This document shows positions 53,045-64,000 of a stretch of 64,000 nt of DNA, one piece after another. The stretch comes from Dendrobium chrysotoxum (Eukaryota > Streptophyta > Magnoliopsida > Asparagales > Orchidaceae), in the NCBI GenBank assembly GCA_019925795.1, contig CM034312.1:80231528-80295527 (forward strand), in the 5' to 3' direction. The translations under genes and the position numbers were made by a program. The notes beneath the pieces are model-generated. The model was not told the origin of the DNA. It did no database searches and was given only the letters and a program-made list of their open reading frames with translations. Position 1 is the stretch's first letter, and each line of letters starts with the position of its first letter.

Positions 53045-53910
53045 TATTTTAATTGCAGTAGGTAGAAGCCGAGTACCCTTGTCTCAGGCAAATTTGACAT
53101 TCTATAGAGCGAGTAGCACTCCGACTGATCCGACCATAAGAGCCAGTACCACCTCTTGGAGTAGAATGATCACGACCAACATATGAATGTCTGCCTCATC
53201 TATAACCTTGGAAGGAAGAAAGTGCCAGTGTTGTTCCGATGTATCAGTAATATGAGCTTCACATAGAGCTTCAACAGCCAAATTAATTTCTTCATTATAT
53301 AGAAGGGAGTATAAATCATCAAGATGCAGAGGCTGAAACTTAGTTGGAATGGCAATCTTGAAGGCATTAGAGGATGAGGTAGACCATTTAATGTATGCAG
53401 AATTGTATCTTCAGGATCAATAGAACTCCCAGTAGCATTAATAGCATCGACCTTAGCTTTTATCTGAGACAAATATTTGGTCATTATAATGTCATTCATG
53501 ATGAAATGATGAAGCTCATTCTTAAGTTGAAGGATTCTAAAACGATTTACAGACTGCAACCTTTTGTCTACAGTTAACCATACTTCATGACAAATGTCTA
53601 GATTTAAAACATAAGGTAAGAGAGATGTAGAAATGATAGAGTGTAATTCAACTGTAAAATTTTGATCAATATGCATCCATTGATTATAGTTAGCATTTGG
53701 AGAAGATGCACCATCTCAACTAAACTTATATTTACTAGGTGGAGAGGAGCTGTCTTCAAGAAATCCTTCAAAATCATTGGCTTTGAATACTTCGAGAACT
53801 TGAGATCTCCAAGTAGAATGATTATCAGCAGTTAGTAGTAAAAAAAAAAGACTTAGAAAAGAGCTGTTAGAGAAATAGTATATTGCTGTGGAGCATCAGC
53901 TCTGATACCA
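53045..53910 (-). pseudogene. Copia gag remnant
   Basis: On the minus strand it gives HIDQNFTVELHSIISTSLLP, a W-VDKRLQSVNRFRILQLKN block, YLSQIKAKVDAI and DTILHTLNGLP (53676-53370). After it comes a zinc knuckle CQICLRQGYSASTYC (about 53095), in which Tyr replaces the His. A PBS-like TGGTATCAGAGC (53911-53900) precedes it. Protease and later domains are absent. Confidence 0.8.
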
Positions 53911-53913
53911 AGA

Positions 53914-54330
53914 TGAAATGCTTATTCCTGTAAGAATAAGTCTTCTAAAGTAATACATTGATTCTGTAAGCAAACTGCATAGCAGAAATAAAATAGTAAA
54001 ACTGAAGGAGATAACAGAGAACAGAAAACCATTTACCAAGCCTTTTTGTTCTTTGTTTCATGCTGCCTTGCATCTACAGTGTATGTATATAAAGGTGTAA
54101 GAGTCCTGATTTTACTTTTAATCCAATGGCTCTAATATGAATAGTTAGTTACATCTATATGGTTGAGATTTATTTAGCTGCAGCAACCACAAATAGAGAA
54201 GAATGTGGAGGTTAGATGAAGATGCTGAAATAGGCGTTGGAATAATGAATATGCTGCACATCTCTATTCCGTTTTGGGCGTAGAGAAAGTGGTAGTGCTG
54301 TCGGTCTCTATTCCCTTATAAATATTCATA
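53914..54330 (-). repeat. LTR of the copia gag remnant
   Basis: On the plus strand it starts TGAAATGC at 53914, directly beside the PBS. A TTTATATACATACAC promoter box (minus strand, about 54092-54078) is present. The outer end is approximate and no partner LTR was found. Confidence 0.55.
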
Positions 54331-54474
54331 TTTTTTGAAAGAATTAACTCAAAAGCTTACAAGTTAAGTCAAAGCTGATTTAAATTTAGCTTGTAACGCA
54401 TAAGTTTGAACTCATGAGTTATTTATCAAGTTGAACTTGAGCTGATTCATGAGTTAGCTTAGCTCAAGTTTATG

Positions 54475-55090
54475 TTAGTTATGTGTGGAATTTGATTGTG
54501 TTGATCAATCGGGTTGCACTGTTGCCTCGGACCTCAGTTCAATTTGTCATGCTCGTTGGGGGTGCGGGGGGTCCTCCCCTAGCTTGGGTTCAGATGCAAC
54601 GCCCTGGCACTGTGTTCCTGAGCACACTGGCACTGTAGAGTTTGCTGGGAGAAACGACAGAGAGCAGAGCGCCACAACTCTCTAGATTTGGGGCTGCAAC
54701 ATTGTGTAGTGTCGCAGTGCTGCGGGTTTGAGCGTCGCAGCATCATGATGACAGAGGCTTGAGCATCACAGCACTCTAAACTAGAGTCGTAGCTCTGTGA
54801 GGCCGACTGAATAACTTTCTTTCTCGTTTTTCTGAAGGGCGGCATCCTTTGGTGTTATTAACTTGTCTTTCTCTTGTGTTTTGAGTGTTAGAACAGTGCA
54901 TGTGAGAAGAGAAGCAAGTTGAGAGTAAGAGAGAAGAGAGATTTGTACTTATTTCTCTCAATTTTCATAGTGAATTTCTTAGTGTGGTGTGGCTCCGTGG
55001 TTTTTTTCTTCCAATTTTGAATTTTTTCACGCTAAATCATGGTGTCCTTTTACTTTTCGCTGCTTTTACTTGTTTATTTCATTGCGGTGT
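54475..55090 (+). mobile_element. LTR-like repeat, copy 2
   Basis: It starts TGTTAGTTATGTGTGGAATT and is homologous to 52139 over its first 400 bp or so. Its end has TTTTTTCACGCTAAATC and GGTGTCCTTTTACTT, typical of copia LTR 3' ends. No internal domains follow; 55090-55990 is AT-rich with nothing recognised. Confidence 0.5.
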
Positions 55091-55992
55091 TTTACTCTTC
55101 TTGAACCCCAACTCTTATGGAGAACAACCAATGGACTAGTGCCCCAATAGACATTGACACAAGTGCTCTTAATTTGCATGATTAATTTGCAAATTAATTT
55201 AAAGATGTGGAATTATTTATTTACACTTCAATTGGAATTCAAAAGATTTTTTGTTTTTTTTTTACCTTCATCCATTGATCCAAATTTCTGTTTCAAGCAT
55301 TTGAAATAGAAAAAAAAATGAGTTAATTAAATCAGAATAATACTGTCATTTTTATGAAGGCTTTATGCAAATAGATGAAGCTATTGATCTTAGTACATTA
55401 TGTATCTAAATCATGCAAATCAAGACATTATAAACATAGTTCATCTGCTTTATGTTTATAGATAGAAAATATATTTTTTAAAGAAAATAATAATTTTAAT
55501 TTTACTCATTTTAGTTGTGCAAATTACAATAATTACATTTGAGAGATTTTGAGTAGATTTGTAAAGTTGAAAATTAAGCTTGATTTCTGATAACATCCAA
55601 TCAAGCAGTAAATTTATAAATTTGTTTGGTTTTGTAAAACACATTTGGTGGTGATATGAATAAATTTAAAATTTTAAATGTGAGATATCTAAATTTTATA
55701 TGTATGTAAATATAAAAATAGTAACATAAAAATGGACCAGTTAAATTTATATTCTTTATAAACAAAATATAAAGCAATAAAAGAGATGTTTTAGCTTTCT
55801 AGTTTGTTCAAATTTTTTCTTGTTCTTATTTCTCAATAACTTGGAGGTGTAAAAATCCTACTCTTATTTCTTGATAAGGCTACAATTTAATTGCTGCCTT
55901 CTTAAATGCCAAAAAAAATGTAGCTACAGAAATTTACGGTGATGGGGGTTTCAATCCATTGATCAAAATTTTTAGTGCCAATGATCATCTTA

Positions 55993-56097
55993 GGCTTTAT
56001 TTGGGATAATTCTTTTACTGTTTTCTAAAGTAACTTTCTAGTACATTTTTTTTAAATAGTGAAAAAATAGTGGTCAAAATCTATTTCAAATAGAGCC
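55993..56097. mobile_element. Tourist-like MITE, 105 bp
   Basis: TTA at 55990-55992 and 56098-56100. Inverted ends are GGCTTTATTTGGGAT and CAAATAGAGCC. Confidence 0.75.
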
Positions 56098-56100
56098 TTA

Positions 56101-56217
56101 GGCTCGTTTGGAACGGCTTTTTATTGCTTCTTAAAAAGGAGTTTTAGTACAAAAATTTTAATCTTTTACTAAAACTCTGTTTTAAGAAGCAATAAAAAAG
56201 CCATCCCAAACGAAGCC
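56101..56217. mobile_element. Tourist-like MITE, 117 bp, almost a perfect foldback
   Basis: It shares the TTA at 56098-56100 with its neighbour and has TTA at 56218-56220. GGCTCGTTTGGAACGGC and GCCATCCCAAACGAAGCC are the ends, and the two halves pair along most of the length, including AAACTC...GAGTTT inner arms. Confidence 0.88.
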
Positions 56218-56385
56218 TTAGGCTTTCTGATTCATCTTACAATGTTGTATGAGGAACTTGAAAAAGGATATTATTCAAGGCTTTACTATTGTATATTCAA
56301 GAGACATACAAAGAAGAAAAGAACAAAAAAAAAAAAAAAAAAGAAAAGAACAATCAGTTTATTAATTTTGGCTACCCATCTTTAT

Positions 56386-56453
56386 GACTTCGTTTGAGAC
56401 GGCTTTCTTACTGCTTCTTAAGAAGCAGTAAGAAAGTCATACCAAACGAAGCC
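56386..56453. mobile_element. Tourist-like MITE, 68-bp minimal foldback
   Basis: GACTTCGTTTGAGACGGC and its partner TCATACCAAACGAAGCC meet at CTTCTTAAGAAG, so the element is essentially two inverted arms without an interior. Confidence 0.82.
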
Positions 56454-57027
56454 TAAGTCTTTAGCCGCCATTGTTATCCACTTCTATTGGCACACTCATG
56501 ATATAAGTTAGCTCCAACTACACTTCCCTTTATCTTTCTAGGTTATGCTTCATCATGCAAGGGATGTAACTGCTAAAATTTAGTAGATGCAAAAATTATT
56601 GTTTCCAGGCAATTTATTTTTTAAGAAAACAACTTTCCTGCAATTCAAATCTTTCTCCATCTTCCAGCTCCATTAAAACAACTGTCCAGCGTCAATTGCT
56701 TTCTGATCGCTAAATCTCCATCATCTAGAGCATCACCTTCACCCTAAGGTAACCAGGTCTCAAATTGTGCACCTCAAGGCTCATGACATTCTCAATTAAT
56801 TTCATCCAAAAATTTCTCTCTCTTGCTCCACTTACTAGTCGACTGCTGTTTGTGATGCTCAATGATACCAAGCCATGTCTCAAGAATTTCAAGCCTTACA
56901 ATGTTCGGGCTCCTGAACATTTATATCGCCACACCCTAACACTATTTAAGCCAATGAGTGGATACTTTGAAAAAAAAAAACAAAAACAAATGGTTCAGTT
57001 GGAAGGTATAAGGTGTGTCTTGCAGCT

Positions 57028-57800
57028 TGAGACTTGATTTGTCATCAAAAATCATCTTGATCAGGCATGAATTTCAAGGCATTTTAATTGAAAACTTTCA
57101 AAATTAAATTTGGGACCATACGAGCTTTGATCTTAGCAAACTAATAGTCAAACTGAACTTCCCGACAAGACAAATCCAATGACACCAAAATCGGTCAAAT
57201 GATCGAGGGAATCAATATGGACCGTCTGATGGAGCACTAGAAATTTGATCTAGATCTTCTTCATATTTACGGATCATGTCACTCCTAAAAATCTGTAAAT
57301 AAGCTCTCATTCTTCACATAAAGGGGGAGAAAGAAAAGAGAAAACTAGAGAGATTTTTTTTGCATTTTCCAGCCATTGCCGCTGCCGACCACCACCAGTT
57401 ATTGCTGCCAACAACCACCATTGCCACCATCTTCAGAATACTAAAAAAATATTTTAATTCTGTTGTTAGTATAGTTGTCTGCTTGTGGACATCTATTTTT
57501 TATAATCCCTATTAAGAAAACCAAGCTCTAATGTTGGACATAGATTGTCCCTCTGTTGGCATAGTATTTCTATAATCTCCATAAAAAAAAAATAGACGTT
57601 TATTTAATCCTCCACTTCTTGAACAGTGAAGAAAGGAGAATTTTTGTATCACTCACTATGTAGTGGATATTTCAACTAAGCCAGACACCATGGTTTTTTT
57701 CTTTCTCCGATTTTCCATGTAAAAAAATTTTGATCTTACTACTTTTATCCATACATGCTGAATTTTTGTAAAATATTGAGATGTAAAATGCACACTCTAA
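57028..57800 (+). repeat. Diverged gypsy (Tat/Athila-like) LTR, copy 1
   Basis: It starts TGAGACTTGATTTGTCATC and follows 57843-58756 in order: TCTTGATCAGGCATGAATTTC, AATAGTCAAACTGA, CAAATCCAATGACACCAA, a decayed TATA region (TCTGTAAATAAGCTCTCATT) and TTTTCCATGTAAAAAAATTT. Confidence 0.7.
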
Positions 57801-57842
57801 TGACTCAAATTTCCTAAACCCTAAAGACTATAAATAAGAATA

Positions 57843-58756
57843 TGAGATTGATATATCGCCAAAAAATTATCTTGATCGGGCACGAATCTCGAGGAAAAAA
57901 ACAAGTTGAAAACTTCAAAAATTAATTTGGAGACCATTTAAACTCTGATTTCAGCAAGCTTATAGTCAAACTGAGCGTCTCGGAAAAACGAATCCAACGA
58001 CACCAAGTTCGACTCAATCCGAGCCCAAACGAGTCCAAATCAAGTACCCAAAGCGCTGTTGGAAGCATCAAACAGCAATTTGAGTTACCAAATGGTCTCC
58101 GATTTTGACGAGCTTATAGTCGAATCGAGCGGCTCAACGAGACAAATCCAACGAGCCCAAGATCGCACAATTCTGATACCATTAAGACCTTAAGATGATC
58201 AATAAACGGTTCATGATCAAGGGATTCAATATGAGCCGTTCATCCGGATTACTCCTTATTTGCCCCTGATTCCTCACATATTTACAGGCTATGCCACTCC
58301 AGAAAAACTATAAATAGCCCCTCATTTCTCTTAAGAGGGGACCCAAGCCAAGAAGAGAAGAAGCCAAGAAGAGAAGAGAAGCCTAGGAGGGAACAGCTCC
58401 TCCTCGACCACCGCCGGAACTCCGCCGGAACACCACCGAAGCACCACCGGGCGCCCGAGGGACGCTGGAACTCTGCTCGACACCCGAGTAACGCCGGAAC
58501 TCTGCTTGGCCTTGTAACTGATACTCATTGTAATCTGATCATCCTGAATTTAAAGGACGAATCAGCCTCGTGTATTTCAAACAACACTAGTGGAACTCTT
58601 TCAACTGGGTGTGGCCCCATAGTTTTTTCCCTTTCCAGAGTTTTCCATGTAAAAATTTTTGTGTTACTATCTCAATTCTGTTTGTGTGCTGGATATACGT
58701 ACAACGCTGAGACAGAAAATTAAAATCTATCGCCGCGTATATTTGAGTCCGCAACA
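57843..58756 (+). repeat. Gypsy (Tat/Athila-like) 5' LTR, copy 2
   Basis: It begins TGAGATTGATATATCGCC and ends GTCCGCAACA, directly before the PBS. It contains ACTATAAATAGCCCCTCATT at about 58308 and CCGCCGGAACnCCGCCGGAA repeats. A block with CTTATAGTCnAA occurs twice (about 57960 and 58110). Confidence 0.8.
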
Positions 58757-58775
58757 GTTTGGCGCCGTATGTGGG
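58757..58775 (+). promoter_or_regulatory. Primer-binding site of the gypsy element
   Basis: GTTTGGCGCCGTATGTGGG follows the LTR end; TTTGGCGCCGT is the PBS form common in plant Tat/Athila gypsy elements. Confidence 0.75.
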
Positions 58776-58807
58776 AAACTTATCCCACAACTTCAAGTAT
58801 TGCTACG

Positions 58808-59189
58808 ATGGTCAACAGGCATAGCAGTCGCCTCATAGGAGCCTCCCACTCTCACTCTCATCAATCCAAAAATCAGTCTATGAATCATAGACGCCCGATA
58901 TCTGCCTCTTTATACCCCGGGGGGCAAAACGCACCTGGAGAAGGGACCTCGGGACCCTCCCTAGAAGAGAGAATTCGAAAGATGGAAGAATCTCAAAACG
59001 AGATCCTACAACTCTTGCGAGAGACTCGACAACCGACCCTAGCACCTCAGGAGGAGGTTCTTCTCCCTCGAGATCCACCACGTGTCGAAGCTGTTCAAAT
59101 CGAACATATTCAAGACGAGATTCCTCTTCCTCCACTCAGGAGGCGTTCACAGTCGCATCAAGATAATGAACTAGCTGATATAGCAAGTT
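58808..59189 (+). pseudogene. Gypsy gag N-terminus, cut by an insertion
   Basis: An open frame from ATG 58808 (MVNRHSSRLIG) leads into Pro/Ser-rich sequence and a coiled-coil-like LEERIRKMEESQNEILQLL, then an acidic/proline region. This is typical of the start of plant Tat-type gag. At 59190 it is interrupted by the LTR of a minus-strand chromovirus; the rest of the element is beyond the window. Confidence 0.75.
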
Positions 59190-61385
59190 TGTCACGACCC
59201 GGCCCGGCTAGCCCGAATTAACGGGGCGGGAACAGAAGGTCGTACGGAGGAACATCAAAATATTAAACTTACATAACATAAACTATTTCATCCAACTTAT
59301 GCATATGAAAGAGCCACTAAAAACTTCCATCATAGAATTTGTTCAAACTTCAACAATAATAATCCAAACAGGAAAACATAAATATAACCTTAAACTCAAA
59401 CTTAAACAACATTGAGTTCACATCAATAATCACTAAGTTCAACACTTAAACCTCAAACTCAGTACAGACTCAATATAAATAACCATATAAGAACCTTTCT
59501 TCCTGGGTCCTTCTACGGCGGTATGTGTACTGCCGCCTTGTAGCCATCACTTATCTCCTGAAAATATTTTGAAACGTAGGATGAGCTTACTCGCTTAGCA
59601 GGTAATTCATAACTCAATTAATTTCAAAAGTAACATAAAATAGAACTTTTAAGGAGGAAATCATTTCATATCAATATATAAATCATAACATTTCCCTTTT
59701 TCTTGAATCATACTTTCATTTTTCTTTCAGTAACATTTCATTCTTTCATTCTTTCATTCTTTTCCTTCACCATTTAATATGCAAAAATAAATACAATTAT
59801 ACTTATGATAAATGTATACACCCGTCACAGGAGCCACCGTCTAGTACCATAAAGGTACTCCTTTACCATTTCCATTTCCATAGCCTTTACCATTTTAACG
59901 TGCACGAGTACAGCGTCCCCAGCTAGTACCATCAGGGGGTGAGCTCCATCTATCAACATACACATGCAAGTATACTATATCATATCGTCTCATTCTTATA
60001 ACTCATAAACCTTATATGAAAATGCCATTGAATAACTTTATCGCATGATTAATCATTCATAAATTCCTCGATATCTAATAATGTTTCATGCTCCAATGTT
60101 TTCCTTAGAATTTTACATGATCACTACATATAGTAATTCAACTGGTAATTTAACTAAAATGAAACATTATAGCATGTCAAATCTTTAACATTTATTGAAA
60201 TAGAAACTTATAAAATTAAAAGAGGCATGAATACCTACCTTACAAGTATCGATCACAACGTTGCGCGACGTTTGCTAACCACTTGACTTCACCTTAATCC
60301 ACACCTAAAGATGATTATAATAGCATTAAGCATACATCATAATTATTTCCAATAATTAATACAATTAATTTCCTATTTTCGAATTTATTTAAAATTCAAT
60401 ATTTTGGAAACCCTAAACTTCTCAATTTTGGCAAATTAATACACCAACCTCATCCCTAAACATACCCTAATAATTTCCTTATTTATTTTCGAATTTAATT
60501 AATTAAAAAATTATGAAAAATGGAATTTCTTACAAAAATCCAAAATTTTGCATTAGGAACCTTCCTAAGACCCTTATAAATCAATTATGTGAAAGCACTT
60601 TAAGAGAATTTGATTTTCGGGAAAAACCCTAATTTTTCAAAACTTGTCAAATTTTAATGAAATTCATTTTCTACCATTAAAATACTTCCATAAACTTCCT
60701 CTATTGATTTCGTAAAGAAATTCTAAGTTTCGGCGAAACCCTAAAAATTTTCGATCTCAAAATTTTGGGAAAACATTTTATTTTTACCGTTAAAATACCT
60801 TCCTTATCCTTCCCTATTGATTTCGTGAAGAAATTTTGCAAGAATAATCATTTGTGGATAAACCCTAGAAATTTCTTTCTTAAGAAAACCATGTGAGGAA
60901 AGGAGAAATGCTTAAATAATTCATACCTTCTTCTTCTCCTTAGTCTCCTTTATGATTTTCCCCTAGGTTGGCCGCCGGAAACCGCCGCCGGAGCCGTGCT
61001 CAAGGTCCTCCCGTCGCCCCTCACGCGTCCGCCTCTTGTCCGATCCCTTCCTCGTTCGGTTTCGGCCGAATGAAAGGGAGAGGGATCGGTTCACTTGTTT
61101 TAGGGAGAGAAATTTCTAAATGACCTATCTACCCTCACTTAAAGCCTCTTCCTTTCATTACTTAACAAGGGTAGTTTGGGCATTAATGAGTTTCTTAAAT
61201 TTTTATCTCTCAAAATAACAAAAATTTCATATAAGTTCTATACATCAATTTGTTCAGAATTTTGCATAGAATTTTATAAAATTATTTTCATTACATTCCG
61301 TTAACTTTAATTTTTCACTTAAATTTTGCCGCGACGCATCGAGATGCGTGCGAGGTCTACGATCGTCGAATTTTTGGGTTTTACA
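59190..61385 (-). repeat. Chromovirus 3' LTR, 2196 bp
   Basis: On the plus strand it runs from TGTCACGACCCGG to GGGTTTTACA, so the element sense begins TGTAAAACCC and ends GGGTCGTGACA. The polypurine tract AGGAGGGGAGAAT lies just upstream in element sense (plus 61398-61386). No coding is seen inside. Confidence 0.9.
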
Positions 61386-61453
61386 ATTCTCCCCTCCTAA
61401 TAAAAATTTCGTCCTCGAAATTAAAAACAAACATATAAGGTTAGAACCATACC

Positions 61454-64000
61454 TTAGCTAAATAAATGAGGGTGATTCTCCCTCATTTCTGACTCCTTTT
61501 CCCAGGTGGCATCCTTCTCTGAACTGTGCTTCCACAGCACCTTAACATAGGGAATAGCTCTGCTCCTCATCTGCTTAACATCATAATCAATGATTCTCTC
61601 AGGTTCTTCTACAAATGTCAAATCTGGCTGAATATCTACTGATTCAGTACTAATCCTCTGAACCTCATCTGAAATGTACTTCCTTAAAGCAGAGATGTGA
61701 AATACATTATGTACTCCACTCATATTTTCAGGTAGGATTAACCTATAAGCCACCTTTCCAATCCGTTCTGAAATCTCAAAAGGTCCTACATACCTTGGAC
61801 TCAGTTTTCCCACTTTGCCAAATCTCTTCACTCCCTTCATTGGGCTGACTTTAAGGAATACAAACTCTCCAACATCAAACTCAACTGGTCGGTGTTTGGC
61901 ATCATAATATTTCTTCTGTCGATCCTGTACTGCTATCAATCTGTCACGTATCAACCTGATCTTTTCTGTAGCATCATCAACCAGATCTGCACCAATAATC
62001 TTCCTTTCACCTGTCTCAGCCCAGTTTAAAAGGTGTCCTACACCTTCTCCCATATAATGCCTCATAAGAAGCCATCCCAATACTTGCTTGGAAACTGTTG
62101 TTGTAGGCAAATTCAATCAAAGGTACATATGTCTCCCACTTACCATCAAAATCCAAAACACATAGCCTGAGCAAATCTTCTAAGGTTTGGATGGTTCTTT
62201 CTGACTGCCCATCTGTCTGAGGGTGAAAAGCTGTACTAAAAGTGAGTCTGGTACCCATAGCTTCCTGAACCTTCTTCCATAATCTGCAAGTGAACCTTCC
62301 ATCCCGATCTGACACTATAGATTTAGGTACCCCATGTAATCTGACAATCTCACTAACATACTGGCTTGCTAACCTTTCAACTGGATCAGACTGTTTGATA
62401 GGTAAAAAGTGTGCCGACTTAGTTAACCTATCAATTTTCACCCATAAAGCATCACATCCTCTTCTGGATCTAGGTAAACCAACCACAAAGTCCATAGCAA
62501 TATCTTCCCATTTCCACTCAAGTATAGGCAAGGGCTGTAGGAATCATCCTGGCTTCTGATGTTCAACCTTCACCATCTGACATGAAGTACATTTAGATAC
62601 TGTGTCTGCCACACTTCTCTTTATTCCTGGCCACCAAAACACCTCTTTTAAATCCTGATATATTTTGTTACTACCTGGATGAATGGTGTAACTGGAATAA
62701 TGAGCTTCCCGAAGGACCTCTTTCCTTAAATCACCAACATCTGGAATACATAATCTACCTCTATAACGAAGTAGTCCTTCACTATCAAGCTCAAAATCTT
62801 CAATATGCCCCACACTAACCATATCCAATATTTTCTTAAAATCTGTATCAAGTGGCAAAGCTTCTCGTACCCTTTCTGTAAATATTGATTAGATAATAAT
62901 TTGATTCAACATTGCAAATTCTGCATCATTGGGTGGAACTACTGAGATCTCCAACTTCTCCAATTCTCTTATCAATTCCCTATGTTGAGTAATCATCCAG
63001 TTTGCACTACCTGAATTCTTCCTGCTCAAAGCATCGGCAACTACATTTGCTTTGCCCGGATGATACTGAATGTCCAACTCATAATCTTTAATGAGTTCTA
63101 GCCATCTCCTCTGTCTCAAATTCAGTTCTTTTTATGTGAAGATATACTTCAAACTCTGGTGATCAGTAAAGACTTCACACCTAACCCCATATAGGTAATG
63201 CCTCCATATCTTTAAGGCAAAAACTACAGCAGCTAACTCCAAATCATGGGTTGGGTAATTCCTCTCATGATTCTTCAATTGCCTAGAAGCATAGGCAATG
63301 ACTTTCCCATTCTGCATCAGTACACAACCCAACCCTTTATGTGAAGCATCGTTGTAAAGCTGAAATCCATCTGACCCTGAGGGAATAGTCAGTACAGGAG
63401 CAGTCATCAAACACTGCTTTAATCTCTGAAAAGCTTCCTCACACTGAGCTGTCCAATCAAATTTCACTGCTTTCTGAGTCAAACTGGATAATGGCATAGC
63501 TATCTGTGAAAATCCCTCAACAAACCTTCTGTAGTAGCCTGCCAATCCCAAAAAGCTCCTAACCTCAGTAACTGTAGCTGGTCTTGGCCAATCTGCTATT
63601 GCTTGTACCTTATGCTGATCCACAGTTATCTTCCCATCAGTGATCACATGTCCCAAAAATTTTACACTCCTTAGCCAAAATTCACATTTGGATAATTTGG
63701 CATACAGTTCATTTCCCTTCAAGGTTTGCAACACTGCCCTTAAATGATTTGTATGCATCTTTTCATCTGGAGAGTAAACAAGTATATCATCTATGAACAC
63801 AATTACGAATAGATCTAAGAATGGCTTAAAGATTCTATTCATAAGGTCCATAAACACTGCAGGGGCATTTGTCAAACCAAATGGCATCACTGTAAACTCA
63901 TAATGCCCGTATCTGGTACTGAAAGCAGTCTTTGCTATATCTTCCTCTCTCATCCTGAGTTGATGATATCCTGACCTCAAATTAATTTTTGAAAATACTG
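61454..64000 (-). pseudogene. Chromovirus pol, lightly damaged
   Basis: RT has FVIVFIDDILVYSP with its catalytic Asp pair (about 63806-63765) and MRSGYHQLRM. RNase H has YNDASHKGLG and TDHQSLKYIFT, then a stop at about 63130 in a place where CAA is usual. HPGKANVVADALSRK follows. A second stop is at about 62890 and a third near 62543. The integrase HHCC region (YTIHPGSNKIYQDLKEVFWW, C-TSC) and core (DFVVGLPRS, SDRDGRF, HPQTDGQSERTIQ) are present. A one-base frameshift near 62035 joins YEALYGRRCR to GERKIIGADLV. The C-terminus is a chromodomain (RSRAIPYVKVLW, ATWEKESEM). Only four lesions in 2.5 kb point to a fairly recent insertion. Confidence 0.92.

Larger units (their letters stand above)
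59190..64000 (-). mobile_element. Chromovirus (Ty3/gypsy with chromodomain), minus strand, runs off the edge
   Basis: From right to left: RT and RNase H (63980-63132), integrase zinc and core (62858-62016), C-terminal chromodomain, polypurine tract and 3' LTR. It inserted into the gag of the gypsy element on its left. The 5' LTR and gag are outside the window. Confidence 0.93.

Noticed and set aside
1..64000. CRISPR array, bacterial operon, tRNA or rRNA genes
   Set aside because: The sequence is plant nuclear; no regular direct-repeat/spacer array, no tRNA cloverleaf and no rRNA stretch was recognised by eye.

Overview
This is plant (angiosperm) nuclear DNA, about two thirds AT. Almost all of it is transposable-element sequence, and the elements lie in and around two split, convergent host genes. 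The evidence for a plant is the combination of GT-AG introns, Ty1/copia and Ty3/gypsy LTR retrotransposons, RTE-type LINE fragments with (TTG)n tails, Tourist- and Mutator-type MITEs, a plant DUF1771-Smr protein and a BAC2-type mitochondrial basic amino acid carrier. The species cannot be fixed from the sequence. Introns of 4-16 kb point to a fairly large, repeat-rich genome.

1-36459, plus strand: the 3' part of a DUF1771 + Smr domain gene, with its 5' exons off the left edge. I reconstruct eleven exons whose phases all join into one open frame of 354 complete codons plus stop: 869-894, 5477-5644, 11542-11624, 27508-27737, 28281-28325, 34303-34379, 34476-34532, 35284-35351, 35432-35538, 35647-35717 and 36325-36459. 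About 1.07 kb of coding sequence is spread over 35.6 kb. The long introns hold transposons. Intron 5645-11541 holds a copia element (6081-11434, TSD GTTAT). Intron 11625-27507 holds an old Ty3/gypsy element (about 12423-26740) hit by at least seven later insertions. Intron 28326-34302 holds a rearranged relative of a non-coding 5.4-kb element.

36460-40328 is the gap between the two convergent genes, with MITEs and AT-rich DNA. 40329-43363, minus strand, is an apparently intact two-exon mitochondrial carrier gene of BAC2 type (325 aa), whose 2-kb intron carries foldback/MITE insertions.

43364-64000 is a transposon field with no host gene recognised. It holds an old minus-strand copia element split by a young, nearly complete copia (46470-51105, TSD GAAAG, LTRs about 96% identical). 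After that come another minus-strand copia gag/LTR remnant, two related LTR-like copies, and a cluster of Tourist-like MITEs. Next are two consecutive related gypsy LTRs (57028-58756) leading into a PBS and a gag N-terminus. That gag is cut at 59190 by a minus-strand chromovirus (2196-bp LTR, chromodomain, integrase, RNase H, RT) that runs off the right edge.

The least explained object is the 18436-23816 element. It has TG...CA ends and a near-perfect 5-bp target duplication, no protein, five copies of a CACGCT-TTTCTT-AGCGTG hairpin module, and a 148-bp tandem array. A relative with its tail inverted lies at about 29.9-33.95 kb.
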